A DNA stretch of 64,000 bases from Paenibacillus tritici (GTDB lineage: Bacteria; Bacillota; Bacilli; Paenibacillales; Paenibacillaceae). Shown here piece by piece: positions 34,474-43,152 of this stretch (position 1 is its first letter; every line of letters begins with the position of its first letter). Made by a program: the position numbers and the translations under genes. The notes beneath the pieces were generated by a model. That model made no database searches and was not told the origin of the DNA. It worked only from the letters and a program-made list of their open reading frames with translations. The stretch covers positions 300,303 through 364,302 of the forward strand of contig NZ_JABMKX010000009.1 of assembly GCF_013204885.1 (NCBI RefSeq), in the 5' to 3' direction.

Positions 34474-36032
34474 TTGTACATTCAATATACCATGGACCAA
34501 CTTTGCTTGCCAATGGATCTGGAGGAAGATATCCCGGAAAATCACCTCGTTCGCGTCGTGAATGCCGCCGCCAATCGGCTGGACAACGCCATTTTTGACG
34601 CGGCCTATCCCGGCGGCGGCCGTGACAGCTACCATCCTAAAATGCTCACCAAAGTCATCATCTACGCTTACACTCAGCGAATCTATTCATCTCGCCAAAT
34701 CGCCAAAGCGGTCCGGGAGAACATTCCCTTCATGTGGCTGGCCGGACGGCAGCGACCCGACTTCCGCACGCTGAATCGCTTCCGTTCCCAGCGGATGAAG
34801 GATGTCCTTGAAACGGTATTTACCGCCGTGCTTCAGTTTTTGGCGGACGAAAAATACGTTTCTCTGGAGCATTATTTTGTGGACGGAACTAAGATCGAAG
34901 CGAATGCCAATCGCTACACCTTTGTCTGGAGCAAAGCGGTCAGCAAACACAAAGCGAAACTGCAAGATAAGGTACAGGCCCTATTCGCTGACATTGAGGC
35001 AGCGGAAGAGCAGGAAGAACAAGAGAACCCGGGCAAAGATCTGGCTGAACTCAGCACGGGTTCGGAAATGAACAGTGAGAAACTCGAACAAGCCGTGCAA
35101 AAGCTTGAAGCTCAGCTTGCCGAAAAACCGAAAGACAAGCCCCAAAAAAAGACGGTTCGGAAGTTGCGTAAGGATTTGCTCCCTCGACTGCAGAAGTACG
35201 AACAATATCAAAAGCTGCTTGGGGACCGGAACAGTTTTAGCAAGACCGATCCAGAGGCAACGTTTATGCGGATGAAAGAAGATCACATGCGAAATGGCCA
35301 ACTGAAACCGGGATACAATGTGCAAATCGGGACCGAAAACCAATTTATTTTAACCTACAGTATACATCAAAGACCGACCGACACCCGCTGTTTAGAGCCG
35401 CATCTGGAAAAAGCCCAACAAATCCTCGGGAAATGGCCAAAGACAGTCATTGCAGACGCAGGTTATGGCAGTGAAGAAAACTACGCCTATCTGGAAAAGA
35501 AAGAGATACAGGCGGTGGTGAAGTACGGCAGCTACCACAAGGAAAAGACTAAAGTCTGGAAAGCGAATGTGGGTAAAATCGAAAACTGGACATACGATAC
35601 AGCCGAGGATCATTGGACGTGCCCAGCTGGGAACAGGCTGCATTTCCACAGGGAAAGCAAGGAGACCCTAGAGAGTGGCTATGAAATTCGCAGACGGCAT
35701 TACCGAAGAGCTCCTGTGAAGGCTGCCCCCTAAAGGAGCGTTGCACGAAAGCGGCAGGAAATCGGGAAGTGGTCGTCAACCTGGAACGGCTGCGATACCA
35801 GAAACAGGCGCGTGAAATTCTACAGAGTGAAGAAGGTTACACCTTGGCCGTACGCCGAATGACGGAACCGGAAAGTGTATTTGGACAACTGAAGAATAAC
35901 CGGGGCTTCCGGCGATTTCTGCTTCGCGGCATGGAGAAAGTGACGCTTGAGGTCGGATGGCTTTCCCTTGCTCATAATTTGCTGAAGCAAGCCGCCAATG
36001 ACCAAAAACGCAGAGCAGCGATCCTCCAATAA
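34474..36032 (+). pseudogene. IS1182-family transposase, frameshifted
   Basis: The start is TTG at 34474 with AAAGGAGAGG upstream (LYIQYTMDQLCLPMDLEEDI). The DDE-transposase body includes YFVDGTKIEANANRYTFVW and TVIADAGYGSEENY. Around 35705-35720 the frame is lost and a stop follows at 35731. The -1 frame continues with SSCEGCPLKERCTKAAGNRE and runs to the normal C-terminus (RMTEPESVFGQLKNNRGFRR). No slippery heptamer is visible and the family normally uses a single frame, so this is read as an inactivating mutation. Confidence 0.85.
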
Positions 36033-36146
36033 CGGGAGAATCGCTGCTCTGCTCACTTTTGTGGCATTAAGAATGAAGAGAACGGTCTTCCGCCGTAGAA
36101 AATCCACTTTTGGGACAGCCCCTTTTGTATAGTTATTGTTTTAGAA

Positions 36147-37085
36147 TTAATTAATAGTTTTGCTCTTCTCATTTGTCTCATCAATAATATATACTGGTCT
36201 TTTTCTTGCAGCATCCATTGTACGCCAAATATATTCTCCAAGTATTCCAAAGGTTAGCATAATAAGCCCAAATGAGAATAATGTGATGATCATCAATGTT
36301 GTCCAACCTTCTACATTTATGCCACCAAATATTTTCAATATAAATACTAAAATGCCCCATATAAAAGAGAATCCAAAGAACAAAGCTCCAACAGTTGACA
36401 TAAATCTTATAGGAACAAATGAAAAACTTACAAGCGAATCAACAATTAGTTTAATCTTTTTAGCTAAGGTCCACCTAGATTTACCTATTTCACGTTTTTT
36501 GCGAGTGTAATAAATCATATCAGTTTTAAAACCTGCCCAAAGAACTTGAAGTGTTAATGCGGAATTCTTTTCATCAAGCAACTTTAATACTTCAATTACC
36601 TTACGGTCAATTAAATAACAATCAAATCCCCCTTTAGGCATTGACATCATAGCTAATTTTCTTATTAGCATATAATAGGTGTTAGCAAATAGCTTTTGAG
36701 AAAAACTCTCTTCTCTATCTGAGCGCACGGCAAGGACAACTTTATTACCATTTTTCCAACTTTCAAACATTTCCAGGATGAGCTCAGATGGTTCTTGTAA
36801 ATCGGCTGCCTTAATGGTGGCACAATCACCTGTACATAAGGAAAAACCAGCAAGACAAGCTGCGTGTGAGCCGAAATTTCGCGAAAGCTTAAGTATTTTT
36901 ATGTGATTATCCAATTTAGCAAGTTTGTTCATTATTTCCCATGAGTTATCACCAGATCCGTCATCCACCATTACGATCTCATAAGCATCTATTTTAGTGA
37001 GGACTTTTTCTTTCAAATCACTATAAAGCAACTCTAAACTGTCCTCATTGTAATATACAGGAATTATGATTGATAATTTATACAT
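36147..37085 (-). CDS. GtrB-like polyprenyl-phosphate glycosyltransferase
   Basis: 312 residues. A GT2 domain of the DPM1/GtrB group (SIIIPVYYNEDSLELLYSDL, VDDGSGDNSW, AADLQEPSE) is followed by two C-terminal membrane helices (about 228-252 and 262-288) and the cytoplasmic tail DAARKRPVYIIDE. Enzymes of this type load a sugar onto undecaprenyl phosphate at the inner face. It ends the six-gene minus-strand run that also contains a GtrA-like flippase and a membrane glycosyltransferase, so the complete GtrABC-type set is present. The start overlaps the preceding gene by eight bases. Confidence 0.88.
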   Translation of the reverse strand: MYKLSIIIPVYYNEDSLELLYSDLKEKVLTKIDAYEIVMVDDGSGDNSWEIMNKLAKLDNHIKILKLSRNFGSHAACLAGFSLCTGDCATIKAADLQEPSELILEMFESWKNGNKVVLAVRSDREESFSQKLFANTYYMLIRKLAMMSMPKGGFDCYLIDRKVIEVLKLLDEKNSALTLQVLWAGFKTDMIYYTRKKREIGKSRWTLAKKIKLIVDSLVSFSFVPIRFMSTVGALFFGFSFIWGILVFILKIFGGINVEGWTTLMIITLFSFGLIMLTFGILGEYIWRTMDAARKRPVYIIDETNEKSKTIN

Positions 37086-37491
37086 TTCTCTTTGTTTCCT
37101 TTACAAAATCATTGAAATCTCTTATATACTCCGAACCATTATAATGTTCACTTGCTAATACTAATAGAATAGAATCAGAGGAAAAATCGTACATATCTTT
37201 CCAAATCATCTTTGGGAGATAAACTCCTGTATGAGGCTTGTCCAAAACAAAGATAGCTTCATTTCTACCGTCAGATATTTTGATTTTTGAAGAGCCACAT
37301 ACATTTATTAATACAAATTCAGTTTCTCTATTTGCATGTTGTCCTCTTATTACATTAGGATCAGAGCCATAAATATAAAAAACACGTTTTATATCAAAAG
37401 GGATATCGTTATTACCCTCAACAATGACAAGCTTTCCTCTATCATCTCCATTTTCTTTAAATGTGATCATTTTGTAATTTTCTGTTATCAT
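37078..37491 (-). CDS. dTDP-4-oxo-6-deoxyglucose 3,4-ketoisomerase (FdtA/QdtA-type cupin)
   Basis: 137 residues from the ATG at 37491 (AGGTGTG upstream; a GTG two codons earlier is possible). WxcM-like cupin with DDRGKLVIVEGNNDIPFDIK, VFYIYGSDPNVIRGQHANRE and VYLPKMIWKDMY, the motifs of FdtA and QdtA, which isomerise dTDP-4-keto-6-deoxyglucose to the 3-keto form. FdtA and QdtA differ in C4 stereochemistry and cannot be told apart here. The neighbouring aminotransferase and acetyltransferase complete a 3-acetamido-3,6-dideoxyhexose pathway. Overlaps the upstream gene by 35 bases. Confidence 0.88.
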   Translation of the reverse strand: MITENYKMITFKENGDDRGKLVIVEGNNDIPFDIKRVFYIYGSDPNVIRGQHANRETEFVLINVCGSSKIKISDGRNEAIFVLDKPHTGVYLPKMIWKDMYDFSSDSILLVLASEHYNGSEYIRDFNDFVKETKRNV

Positions 37492-37984
37492 ACTCACACC
37501 TCATCATCCTATACCATTTTAGATTTTTCAAATTCCCATTAACTTTAATATGGTTTATAAATTCACCTTCGAAGACAAACCCAATTCGATCATAAAAACC
37601 TATGGCATTATGATTTTCAGATAATACATTTAAATAAATTCTGTTGAGTTTAAGCTCTTTAAAACCGATACTAAGAATACTCTCGGTACCAAATCTCCCA
37701 GCGCCTATTCCTTGACTACTTGAGCGTAATACTATAGCATATTCTCCGGTTCCAGCTTCTACATCGATATTTTTAAGACTTACTGTGCCCAAGTATTCAT
37801 CGGATTCATCAACTATAGCTAAGTGTTTATTAACTTTATCCTTATTACTTTTCTCAATGAAAGAATGAATTGAATTAATATTGGCTGTATTTGGATTCAT
37901 CCGAAAAAAAATATTGACTGATGGGTCCCTCATCCATTCTAAAATGAAGGCGGCATCCTTTGATTGAAGAGATCTAATTTTCAT
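37457..37984 (-). CDS. GNAT-family N-acetyltransferase, probably acting on a dTDP-amino sugar
   Basis: 175 residues from the ATG at 37984 (AGGGA six bases before; an ATG two codons earlier is possible). RimJ/RimL-type GNAT fold with RSLQSKDAAFILEWMRDPSV, the acetyl-CoA loop SSSQGIGAGRFGTESILSIG (about residues 88-107) and a C-terminal LNRIYLNVLSENHNAIGFY. Placed between the ketoisomerase and aminotransferase genes with overlaps on both sides, it most likely acetylates the 3-amino group. The known enzymes for this step, FdtC and QdtC, are left-handed beta-helix proteins, so this would be a different fold for the same job. Confidence 0.82.
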   Translation of the reverse strand: MKIRSLQSKDAAFILEWMRDPSVNIFFRMNPNTANINSIHSFIEKSNKDKVNKHLAIVDESDEYLGTVSLKNIDVEAGTGEYAIVLRSSSQGIGAGRFGTESILSIGFKELKLNRIYLNVLSENHNAIGFYDRIGFVFEGEFINHIKVNGNLKNLKWYRMMRCEYDNRKLQNDHI

Positions 37985-39084
37985 ATGCATTCCCTGTATT
38001 TATTTATTATATTTATTATATAAGATTGTTCTTCGTTGGTCATTCCATTAAAGAGAGGAAGAGATAAAATCTCATTTGCATATTGTTCTGTAATAGGTAA
38101 ATCTCCTCTTTTTACATTCAAATAGTTATAAGCTTCTGATAAATGCGGAGGAATTGGATAGTGGATAATCGTGCCAATGCCATTTTTCTCTAGATACTCG
38201 ATTAGTTCTGCACGACATTTTACCCGTATAGCGAATTGGTGCCATACAGTTGTTGCATTGTTTCTTATTCGTGGAAGTTCAATATTTGGAACATTAATTT
38301 CGTTTAAATATCTTTCACATATCTTTTTTCTCTCATCATTCAATTCCTGTATGTGGGATAGACGTACTCTTAATAACCCGGCCTGAATTTCATCAAGTCT
38401 AGAATTGGTTCCTACTACCTTATTGAAATACCGTTTTTCACTTCCATAGTTTCTGAAAGTTCTAAAATCTTCCGCAATTTTATTGTTATTAGTTACGATA
38501 GCTCCACCATCACCAAAAGCCCCAAGGTTCTTTGACGGATAAAATGAGAAACAACCTATATCTCCAAAAGTGCCTGTCATTTTTTGATTAAAGTAAGCTC
38601 CATGTGATTGGGCACAATCCTCAACAACACGAAGATTATGCTTCTTTGCAATTCCCATGATCTTATCCATATTGGATGCTTGCCCATATAAATGAACAAC
38701 TAAAATGGCTTTAGTTTTAGAATTGATCTTTTCCTCAATCTTTGAAGCGTCTATATTATTATAGAGATCTGGCTCAACAAAGATAGGAGTTGCACCATTT
38801 ATTGTAATCCCCATAACACTTGCGATATAAGTATTGCCCTGTACGATTACTTCATCACCTTTTCCTATATTTAAAACTCGAAAAGCAATCCATAGTGCAT
38901 CTAAACCATTAGCAAGTCCTACACAGTAGTCCCCACCTGTGTATTGCGCAAACTCTTCTTCAAATGATTTAACTTCATGACCTAGGACGTACCATCCAGA
39001 ACGCAACACTTCTAATGCCTTTTCTTCGAATTCTTTTTGATACGCCAAGAAACCTCTATCAAGTCGATTCGGTAAGATTTTCAT
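37981..39084 (-). CDS. DegT/DnrJ/EryC1/StrS aminotransferase (FdtB/QdtB-like)
   Basis: 367 residues, normal for sugar aminotransferases. The PLP-binding lysine is K185 in FSFYPSKNLGAFGDGGAIVT, with D156 in VVEDCAQSHGA contacting the pyridine nitrogen. The N-terminus (PNRLDRGFLAYQKEFEEKAL) resembles the FdtB/QdtB group, which aminates the 3-keto sugar made by the ketoisomerase two genes downstream. Overlaps the acetyltransferase gene by four bases; 26 bases behind the GtrA-like gene. Confidence 0.9.
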   Translation of the reverse strand: MKILPNRLDRGFLAYQKEFEEKALEVLRSGWYVLGHEVKSFEEEFAQYTGGDYCVGLANGLDALWIAFRVLNIGKGDEVIVQGNTYIASVMGITINGATPIFVEPDLYNNIDASKIEEKINSKTKAILVVHLYGQASNMDKIMGIAKKHNLRVVEDCAQSHGAYFNQKMTGTFGDIGCFSFYPSKNLGAFGDGGAIVTNNNKIAEDFRTFRNYGSEKRYFNKVVGTNSRLDEIQAGLLRVRLSHIQELNDERKKICERYLNEINVPNIELPRIRNNATTVWHQFAIRVKCRAELIEYLEKNGIGTIIHYPIPPHLSEAYNYLNVKRGDLPITEQYANEILSLPLFNGMTNEEQSYIINIINKYRECI

Positions 39085-39110
39085 GTCAGCATCCTTTCAA
39101 ATAATAAATC

Positions 39111-39515
39111 TTATTTTTTTATTTCTTTAAAAGTCCACACTTTATTAAGAACGAAATTGTAAGGAAGAGTGATGAGGACGGTTAAAATAGGCGCTAAAGT
39201 TTCTGAGACATTAAAAAAACTTACCCAAAGATACATCGCAATAACATTTAGTGAAAAAGAAGATCCGTATATAACATAATACTTCAAAATCGAACTTCCG
39301 GCCTTAGCTTCTTTAAATTTAAAAACCCAAAATTTATTGAGTACATATCCTAAAATGGAACTTATAAAATATCCAATGATGTTGGCAAACATATAATTCC
39401 ATTTAAAGTAAAGTAATAAATAATAGATCAGTAGTGAGAAAATGGTGTTAATTCCTCCAACAATTCCAAACTTTAAAAATTGTATAAGTATTTTTGTATT
39501 CATATCTGTTTTCAT
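39111..39515 (-). CDS. GtrA-family membrane protein (putative glycolipid flippase)
   Basis: 134 residues with four membrane helices and the GtrA motifs LIQFLKFGIVGGINTIFSLL, GYVLNKFWVFKF and LPYNFVLNKVWTFK. GtrA proteins are thought to flip undecaprenyl-phosphate-sugars outward for GtrC-type transferases. AAAAGGAA precedes the ATG. It sits between the membrane glycosyltransferase and the amino sugar genes in one operon. Confidence 0.9.
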   Translation of the reverse strand: MKTDMNTKILIQFLKFGIVGGINTIFSLLIYYLLLYFKWNYMFANIIGYFISSILGYVLNKFWVFKFKEAKAGSSILKYYVIYGSSFSLNVIAMYLWVSFFNVSETLAPILTVLITLPYNFVLNKVWTFKEIKK

Positions 39516-39544
39516 ATTTATTCCTTTTATAATGTATTAAGTGT

Positions 39545-41701
39545 TTAAGGCAATTTGATGACGAAACTCCCATCAATGAATTTAATTGAATTGTAGCTGG
39601 GCCAAGCTTCCATACTTTCTAGGTAAGAAGAGGCTTTTTCTACATCTTCAGTAGAAGGAATTTGGAAATTATAACCTGTTACTTCATTAAATAAGAAAAT
39701 TTTTGAGAACTGGCGGATTGCAGGAATATTATAATCTGCCCAAGTGGTGTTTTCCAAATTCCCAATCGCTGGGCTTCCTACAATAATTAATTTTGCAGTT
39801 TGAGAAAAGTTTTTATTAATTTCTATACGAGATACTATTCTGGTAACAAGACTCCTTTCGAGAGTATTTAATCGGTACTGATCCAATGCTACACGTCCAA
39901 TACGTCCCATATTACTAAATAGTACAAGTGAAACTAAAAAAGATATTACTATTCTTCTGAAAGTTAATTGTTTTGTTGTTTTTTTTAGTATATCAAAACT
40001 TAGTAATACTAAGATGCCTTGAAATATTCCAAAAGAGGTAAAGGACCGTGAGGAGATCTCAACTGGGCGAAGTAAAGAGAAACCCAAATTTGCGAATAAT
40101 CCTAGAAAAGGTATCAAAATAAAACTGAAAAAAACTAGTATTAGCTCTTTTGCTGGAACTTGATTAGATGCCCCTTTTTTTACAACATACAGTATAAGTG
40201 TACTTAGGAAAATGATTAAAAGTACAATATTAATTTTGCCGGAATTAAAGGGGTTATCATTAAATATATAAATACTAAGATTATTGAAAATCTTATTCCA
40301 GTATTCGGAAGTGAAAATATTTTGTATAAGTTCTCCGATGTTATTTCCGCTATAGGCAAGTGTTGGTGGCCAAATATAGAAACTGATTTTCAATCCTACC
40401 GTATACACAATAAAAGATAAAAAGTAAATTATAAGGGGGCAAAGTTTGAAAAAATTACGTTTGGAATTCCCCAAAATATTTTTATCGGGATCTACTGGTA
40501 CTAACAATTTATAGATAAATACCAAAAAAACAATTGGGAAAAAAATTTGATAAATAGTCAAAGAACACACATAACCAATTATAGAAAGTATGAGGAAATA
40601 TGGATTTGGTTGTCTAACATATTTTTCTCCGAAAATCACACCTAGTGTTAATGCAATTATTGCAAAGGCGCTGTATGCTGGTATAATACTGTAATGGAAA
40701 ATTTCAGAAATGAATGGGTTAGTTGTGAATATTAATACAAAAGATAGTGAAACTATAAATGACTCTATTTTGAGCATACGGGTGAAAAAAACACCCAGTA
40801 TTGACATCGAACCAATGAATATTATCGGTCCTAATGGTTTAGTTAATGGTTGGATATTCATATAATAAAAAATCTGTGCTAAAACAGCTTCTAAATATCT
40901 TCCAGTAGAATGGAAGTTATAACCAAGGGTATCTATATTGATACTATAAAGTTGATTTAGATAGTAGTCATCAATGGAATATAAAGTATTTGTTATATAA
41001 GGTAAGTAATATAATATTGCAATTAAGAAACTACTTATTAAGAGTATAAGTTCTTTTCGGTCGAAAAAAGCGATTGTTTTCTCATACAATCCTGAACTAT
41101 TCTTGACGGTCTCTCTATTCATTTCATTATTAAGAAAATATGATCGGAAAACGGTTATGAGATACACAACTGCAACAAAAAAGAATGTAATCCAAAACCA
41201 TAACACATCGTTATGGAATACAATCTTTACATTTGCTATTACGGCTGATACTCCTGGGGCGTCAGTTAAATCCAACCTTAAAGATTTAAGTCTTAACTCT
41301 TTTGTGAAAACAACTGAGTTCTCTCCATTTTTGAGTGTCATATTATAATGCTGTTCTCCAGAGAAGTTATCTTTCCCAGTAGCATAATATATTTGTGCGT
41401 TTGTATTTTCCTTACTCAAGCTTGTTAATTCGATTTTTACTTCTTTTATGGTTTTCATTCTTGTAAGTTCAACTGTTATCCATGGGTCTGATGATTTAGA
41501 AGTGAGAATGTCCCCGTGGCGCTCAAAGTCTTTTAATCCGGAATATAGTTGATTCTTAGATATACTAATTTGATTACTCAATGACGGTGCCTCAACTACA
41601 ATCCGACCGGATATTATATAAGATAATCCACAATATAATATTATCATTCCTCCAATTAAAAAGCCCCACAACCTTAAACTTGCAAAAGATTTTTTGCTCA
41701 T
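39545..41701 (-). CDS. Membrane glycosyltransferase (GtrC-like, Glucos_trans_II type) with N-terminal beta-sandwich domain
   Basis: 718 residues from the ATG at 41701, preceded by GGGGGAG; an in-frame start 12 codons upstream has no site. After a first helix, residues about 30-165 look like an extracytoplasmic discoidin-like beta-sandwich (DPWITVELTRMKTIKEVKIE, LKSLRLDLT). About ten further membrane helices follow, with YSIDDYYLNQLYSINIDTLG and HSTGRYLEAVLAQIFYY near 262-305, the acidic and arginine motifs of the glucosyltransferase-II/GT-C group. The predicted role is transfer of the polyprenyl-linked sugar to the glycan outside the membrane. First gene of the six-gene operon. Function from fold and context, not from a close relative. 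Confidence 0.75.
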   Translation of the reverse strand: MSKKSFASLRLWGFLIGGMIILYCGLSYIISGRIVVEAPSLSNQISISKNQLYSGLKDFERHGDILTSKSSDPWITVELTRMKTIKEVKIELTSLSKENTNAQIYYATGKDNFSGEQHYNMTLKNGENSVVFTKELRLKSLRLDLTDAPGVSAVIANVKIVFHNDVLWFWITFFFVAVVYLITVFRSYFLNNEMNRETVKNSSGLYEKTIAFFDRKELILLISSFLIAILYYLPYITNTLYSIDDYYLNQLYSINIDTLGYNFHSTGRYLEAVLAQIFYYMNIQPLTKPLGPIIFIGSMSILGVFFTRMLKIESFIVSLSFVLIFTTNPFISEIFHYSIIPAYSAFAIIALTLGVIFGEKYVRQPNPYFLILSIIGYVCSLTIYQIFFPIVFLVFIYKLLVPVDPDKNILGNSKRNFFKLCPLIIYFLSFIVYTVGLKISFYIWPPTLAYSGNNIGELIQNIFTSEYWNKIFNNLSIYIFNDNPFNSGKINIVLLIIFLSTLILYVVKKGASNQVPAKELILVFFSFILIPFLGLFANLGFSLLRPVEISSRSFTSFGIFQGILVLLSFDILKKTTKQLTFRRIVISFLVSLVLFSNMGRIGRVALDQYRLNTLERSLVTRIVSRIEINKNFSQTAKLIIVGSPAIGNLENTTWADYNIPAIRQFSKIFLFNEVTGYNFQIPSTEDVEKASSYLESMEAWPSYNSIKFIDGSFVIKLP

Positions 41702-42129
41702 CTGTTTTTCTCCCCCTGAAATTGCAAACTCAACCACGCTATTATCAACTAAAGGTTTTACAAAGTTTCTTTGAAATTTACAACGATTTTACTCTAAACG
41801 AAAGTAATTATAACATGTAAGTTTTACTCAGACGAGTAATTAATTTGAGTGCTTAAAGAATTAAATGAAAATTATAGCTTGTTTTATTGAGGGAAATCAA
41901 GTAAAGAGGTAAAGTGGTAAGGAAAAATTGCAAAAAAAGTTACTTGTTAATAATATAATATCTAATATAATTATGTAGCATTTGATAAATGAAATATAAG
42001 AATGAACTTGCACTTGATTTATTAGATTTCAGCAAGTTGGATTTATAATATTCCTTTATTTGAGCTTTCAGCATATTATAAAAGTAGGTAAGGTTAAAAA
42101 TATCCAATGATTATAAAGGTGGTCAACAA
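41702..42129. other. Divergent A+T-rich intergenic region between the glycosyltransferase operon and rfbB
   Basis: 428 bases without a gene. It must carry promoters for both sides; a TATAAT at about 41956-41966 lies 20 bases after TTGCAA, a poor spacing. The right edge is where base composition returns to the host level. Confidence 0.4.
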
Positions 42130-43152
42130 ATGAAACTCCTCATCACCGGCGGAGCCGGCTTCATCGGCAGCAACTTCGTAATCTACATGCTGCAGCAACA
42201 CCCTGGTTATCAGATCGTCAATGTGGATGCGTTGACGTATGCAGGTAATCTGGAGAACTTGAAATCTGTTGAGAATCATCCGAACTATACGTTTGTGAAG
42301 GCGGATATTACCGATGTAGCGGCGATGGATGCACTGATTAGTGACGGTGTAGACGTGGTGGTTAACTTCGCTGCTGAGTCGCACGTGGACCGGAGTATTT
42401 TGGAGCCGGAAGTGTTTGTGAAGACTAATGTGCTGGGTACTCAAGTGCTGCTGGATGCGGCTAAGAAATATAGTGTGACTAAGTTCGTTCAAGTGTCCAC
42501 GGATGAGGTCTATGGATCGCTTGGTGCTACAGGTCTGTTCACGGAAGAGACTCCGCTGACGCCGAACAGCCCGTATTCTGCAAGTAAAGCAGGCGGCGAC
42601 TTGCTGGTGCGTGCTTATCATGAAACCTTTGGGTTGCCAGTGAACATTACCCGTTGCTCGAATAACTATGGTCCTTATCAGTTCCCGGAGAAGCTGATTC
42701 CTCTGATGATCTCGCGTGCGCTGGCAGATCAGGCTTTGCCTGTGTATGGAGACGGAATGAATATACGTGATTGGTTGTATGTTGAGGATCATTGCAGCGC
42801 AATTGATCTGGTTATTCATGAAGGTGTGAATGGTGAAGTGTACAACATCGGCGGCAACAATGAGCGGACGAATGTGCATATCGTGAATACTGTGCTTCAG
42901 GAGCTCGGCAAACCGGATTCGCTGATTACGTATGTTCAGGACCGTCCCGGGCATGACCGCCGTTATGGCATTGATCCAACGAAGATTACGAATGAACTGG
43001 GCTGGAAGCCTAAGCACACGTTCGAAACCGGCATTAAAGAAACTATTCAGTGGTATCTGAATAACAAGGAATGGTGGACCCGCATTCAGTCTGGCGAATA
43101 CCAGAAATATGCCGCACTCCAGTACGGTACCCGCCTGGGAGACTCCCTGTAA
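42130..43152 (+). CDS. rfbB: dTDP-glucose 4,6-dehydratase
   Basis: 340 residues. It converts dTDP-glucose to dTDP-4-keto-6-deoxyglucose, the branch point for L-rhamnose (rfbC, rfbD) and for the 3-acetamido sugar of the neighbouring operon. NAD-binding GGAGFIGSNF is at residues 7-16, STDEVYG with the catalytic Asp-Glu pair near 123-129, and the Y149-x3-K153 pair in YSASKAG. AAAGGTGG precedes the ATG. It shares its last base with rfbD. Host-like G+C, unlike the genes just left of it. Confidence 0.97.
   Translation: MKLLITGGAGFIGSNFVIYMLQQHPGYQIVNVDALTYAGNLENLKSVENHPNYTFVKADITDVAAMDALISDGVDVVVNFAAESHVDRSILEPEVFVKTNVLGTQVLLDAAKKYSVTKFVQVSTDEVYGSLGATGLFTEETPLTPNSPYSASKAGGDLLVRAYHETFGLPVNITRCSNNYGPYQFPEKLIPLMISRALADQALPVYGDGMNIRDWLYVEDHCSAIDLVIHEGVNGEVYNIGGNNERTNVHIVNTVLQELGKPDSLITYVQDRPGHDRRYGIDPTKITNELGWKPKHTFETGIKETIQWYLNNKEWWTRIQSGEYQKYAALQYGTRLGDSL

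Larger units (their letters stand above)
34155..36126 (+). mobile_element. IS1182-family insertion sequence, inactive by frameshift
   Basis: Terminal inverted repeats of 20 bases: AAAAGGGGCTGTCCCAAAAG at 34155-34174 and its exact reverse complement at 36107-36126. Inside is one transposase gene with a frameshift. G+C is much higher than in the flanks. No clear target-site duplication: flanks are CAGAATT on the left and GTATAGT on the right; if the A4/T4 ends are host DNA, the target was AT-only. Confidence 0.9.

Noticed and set aside
35700..35735. Programmed -1 frameshift in the transposase
   Set aside because: No slippery heptamer, and this family normally uses one frame.
34140..36135. Target-site duplication of the insertion sequence
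   Set aside because: Flanks outside the 20-base inverted repeats do not match (CAGAATT versus GTATAGT).
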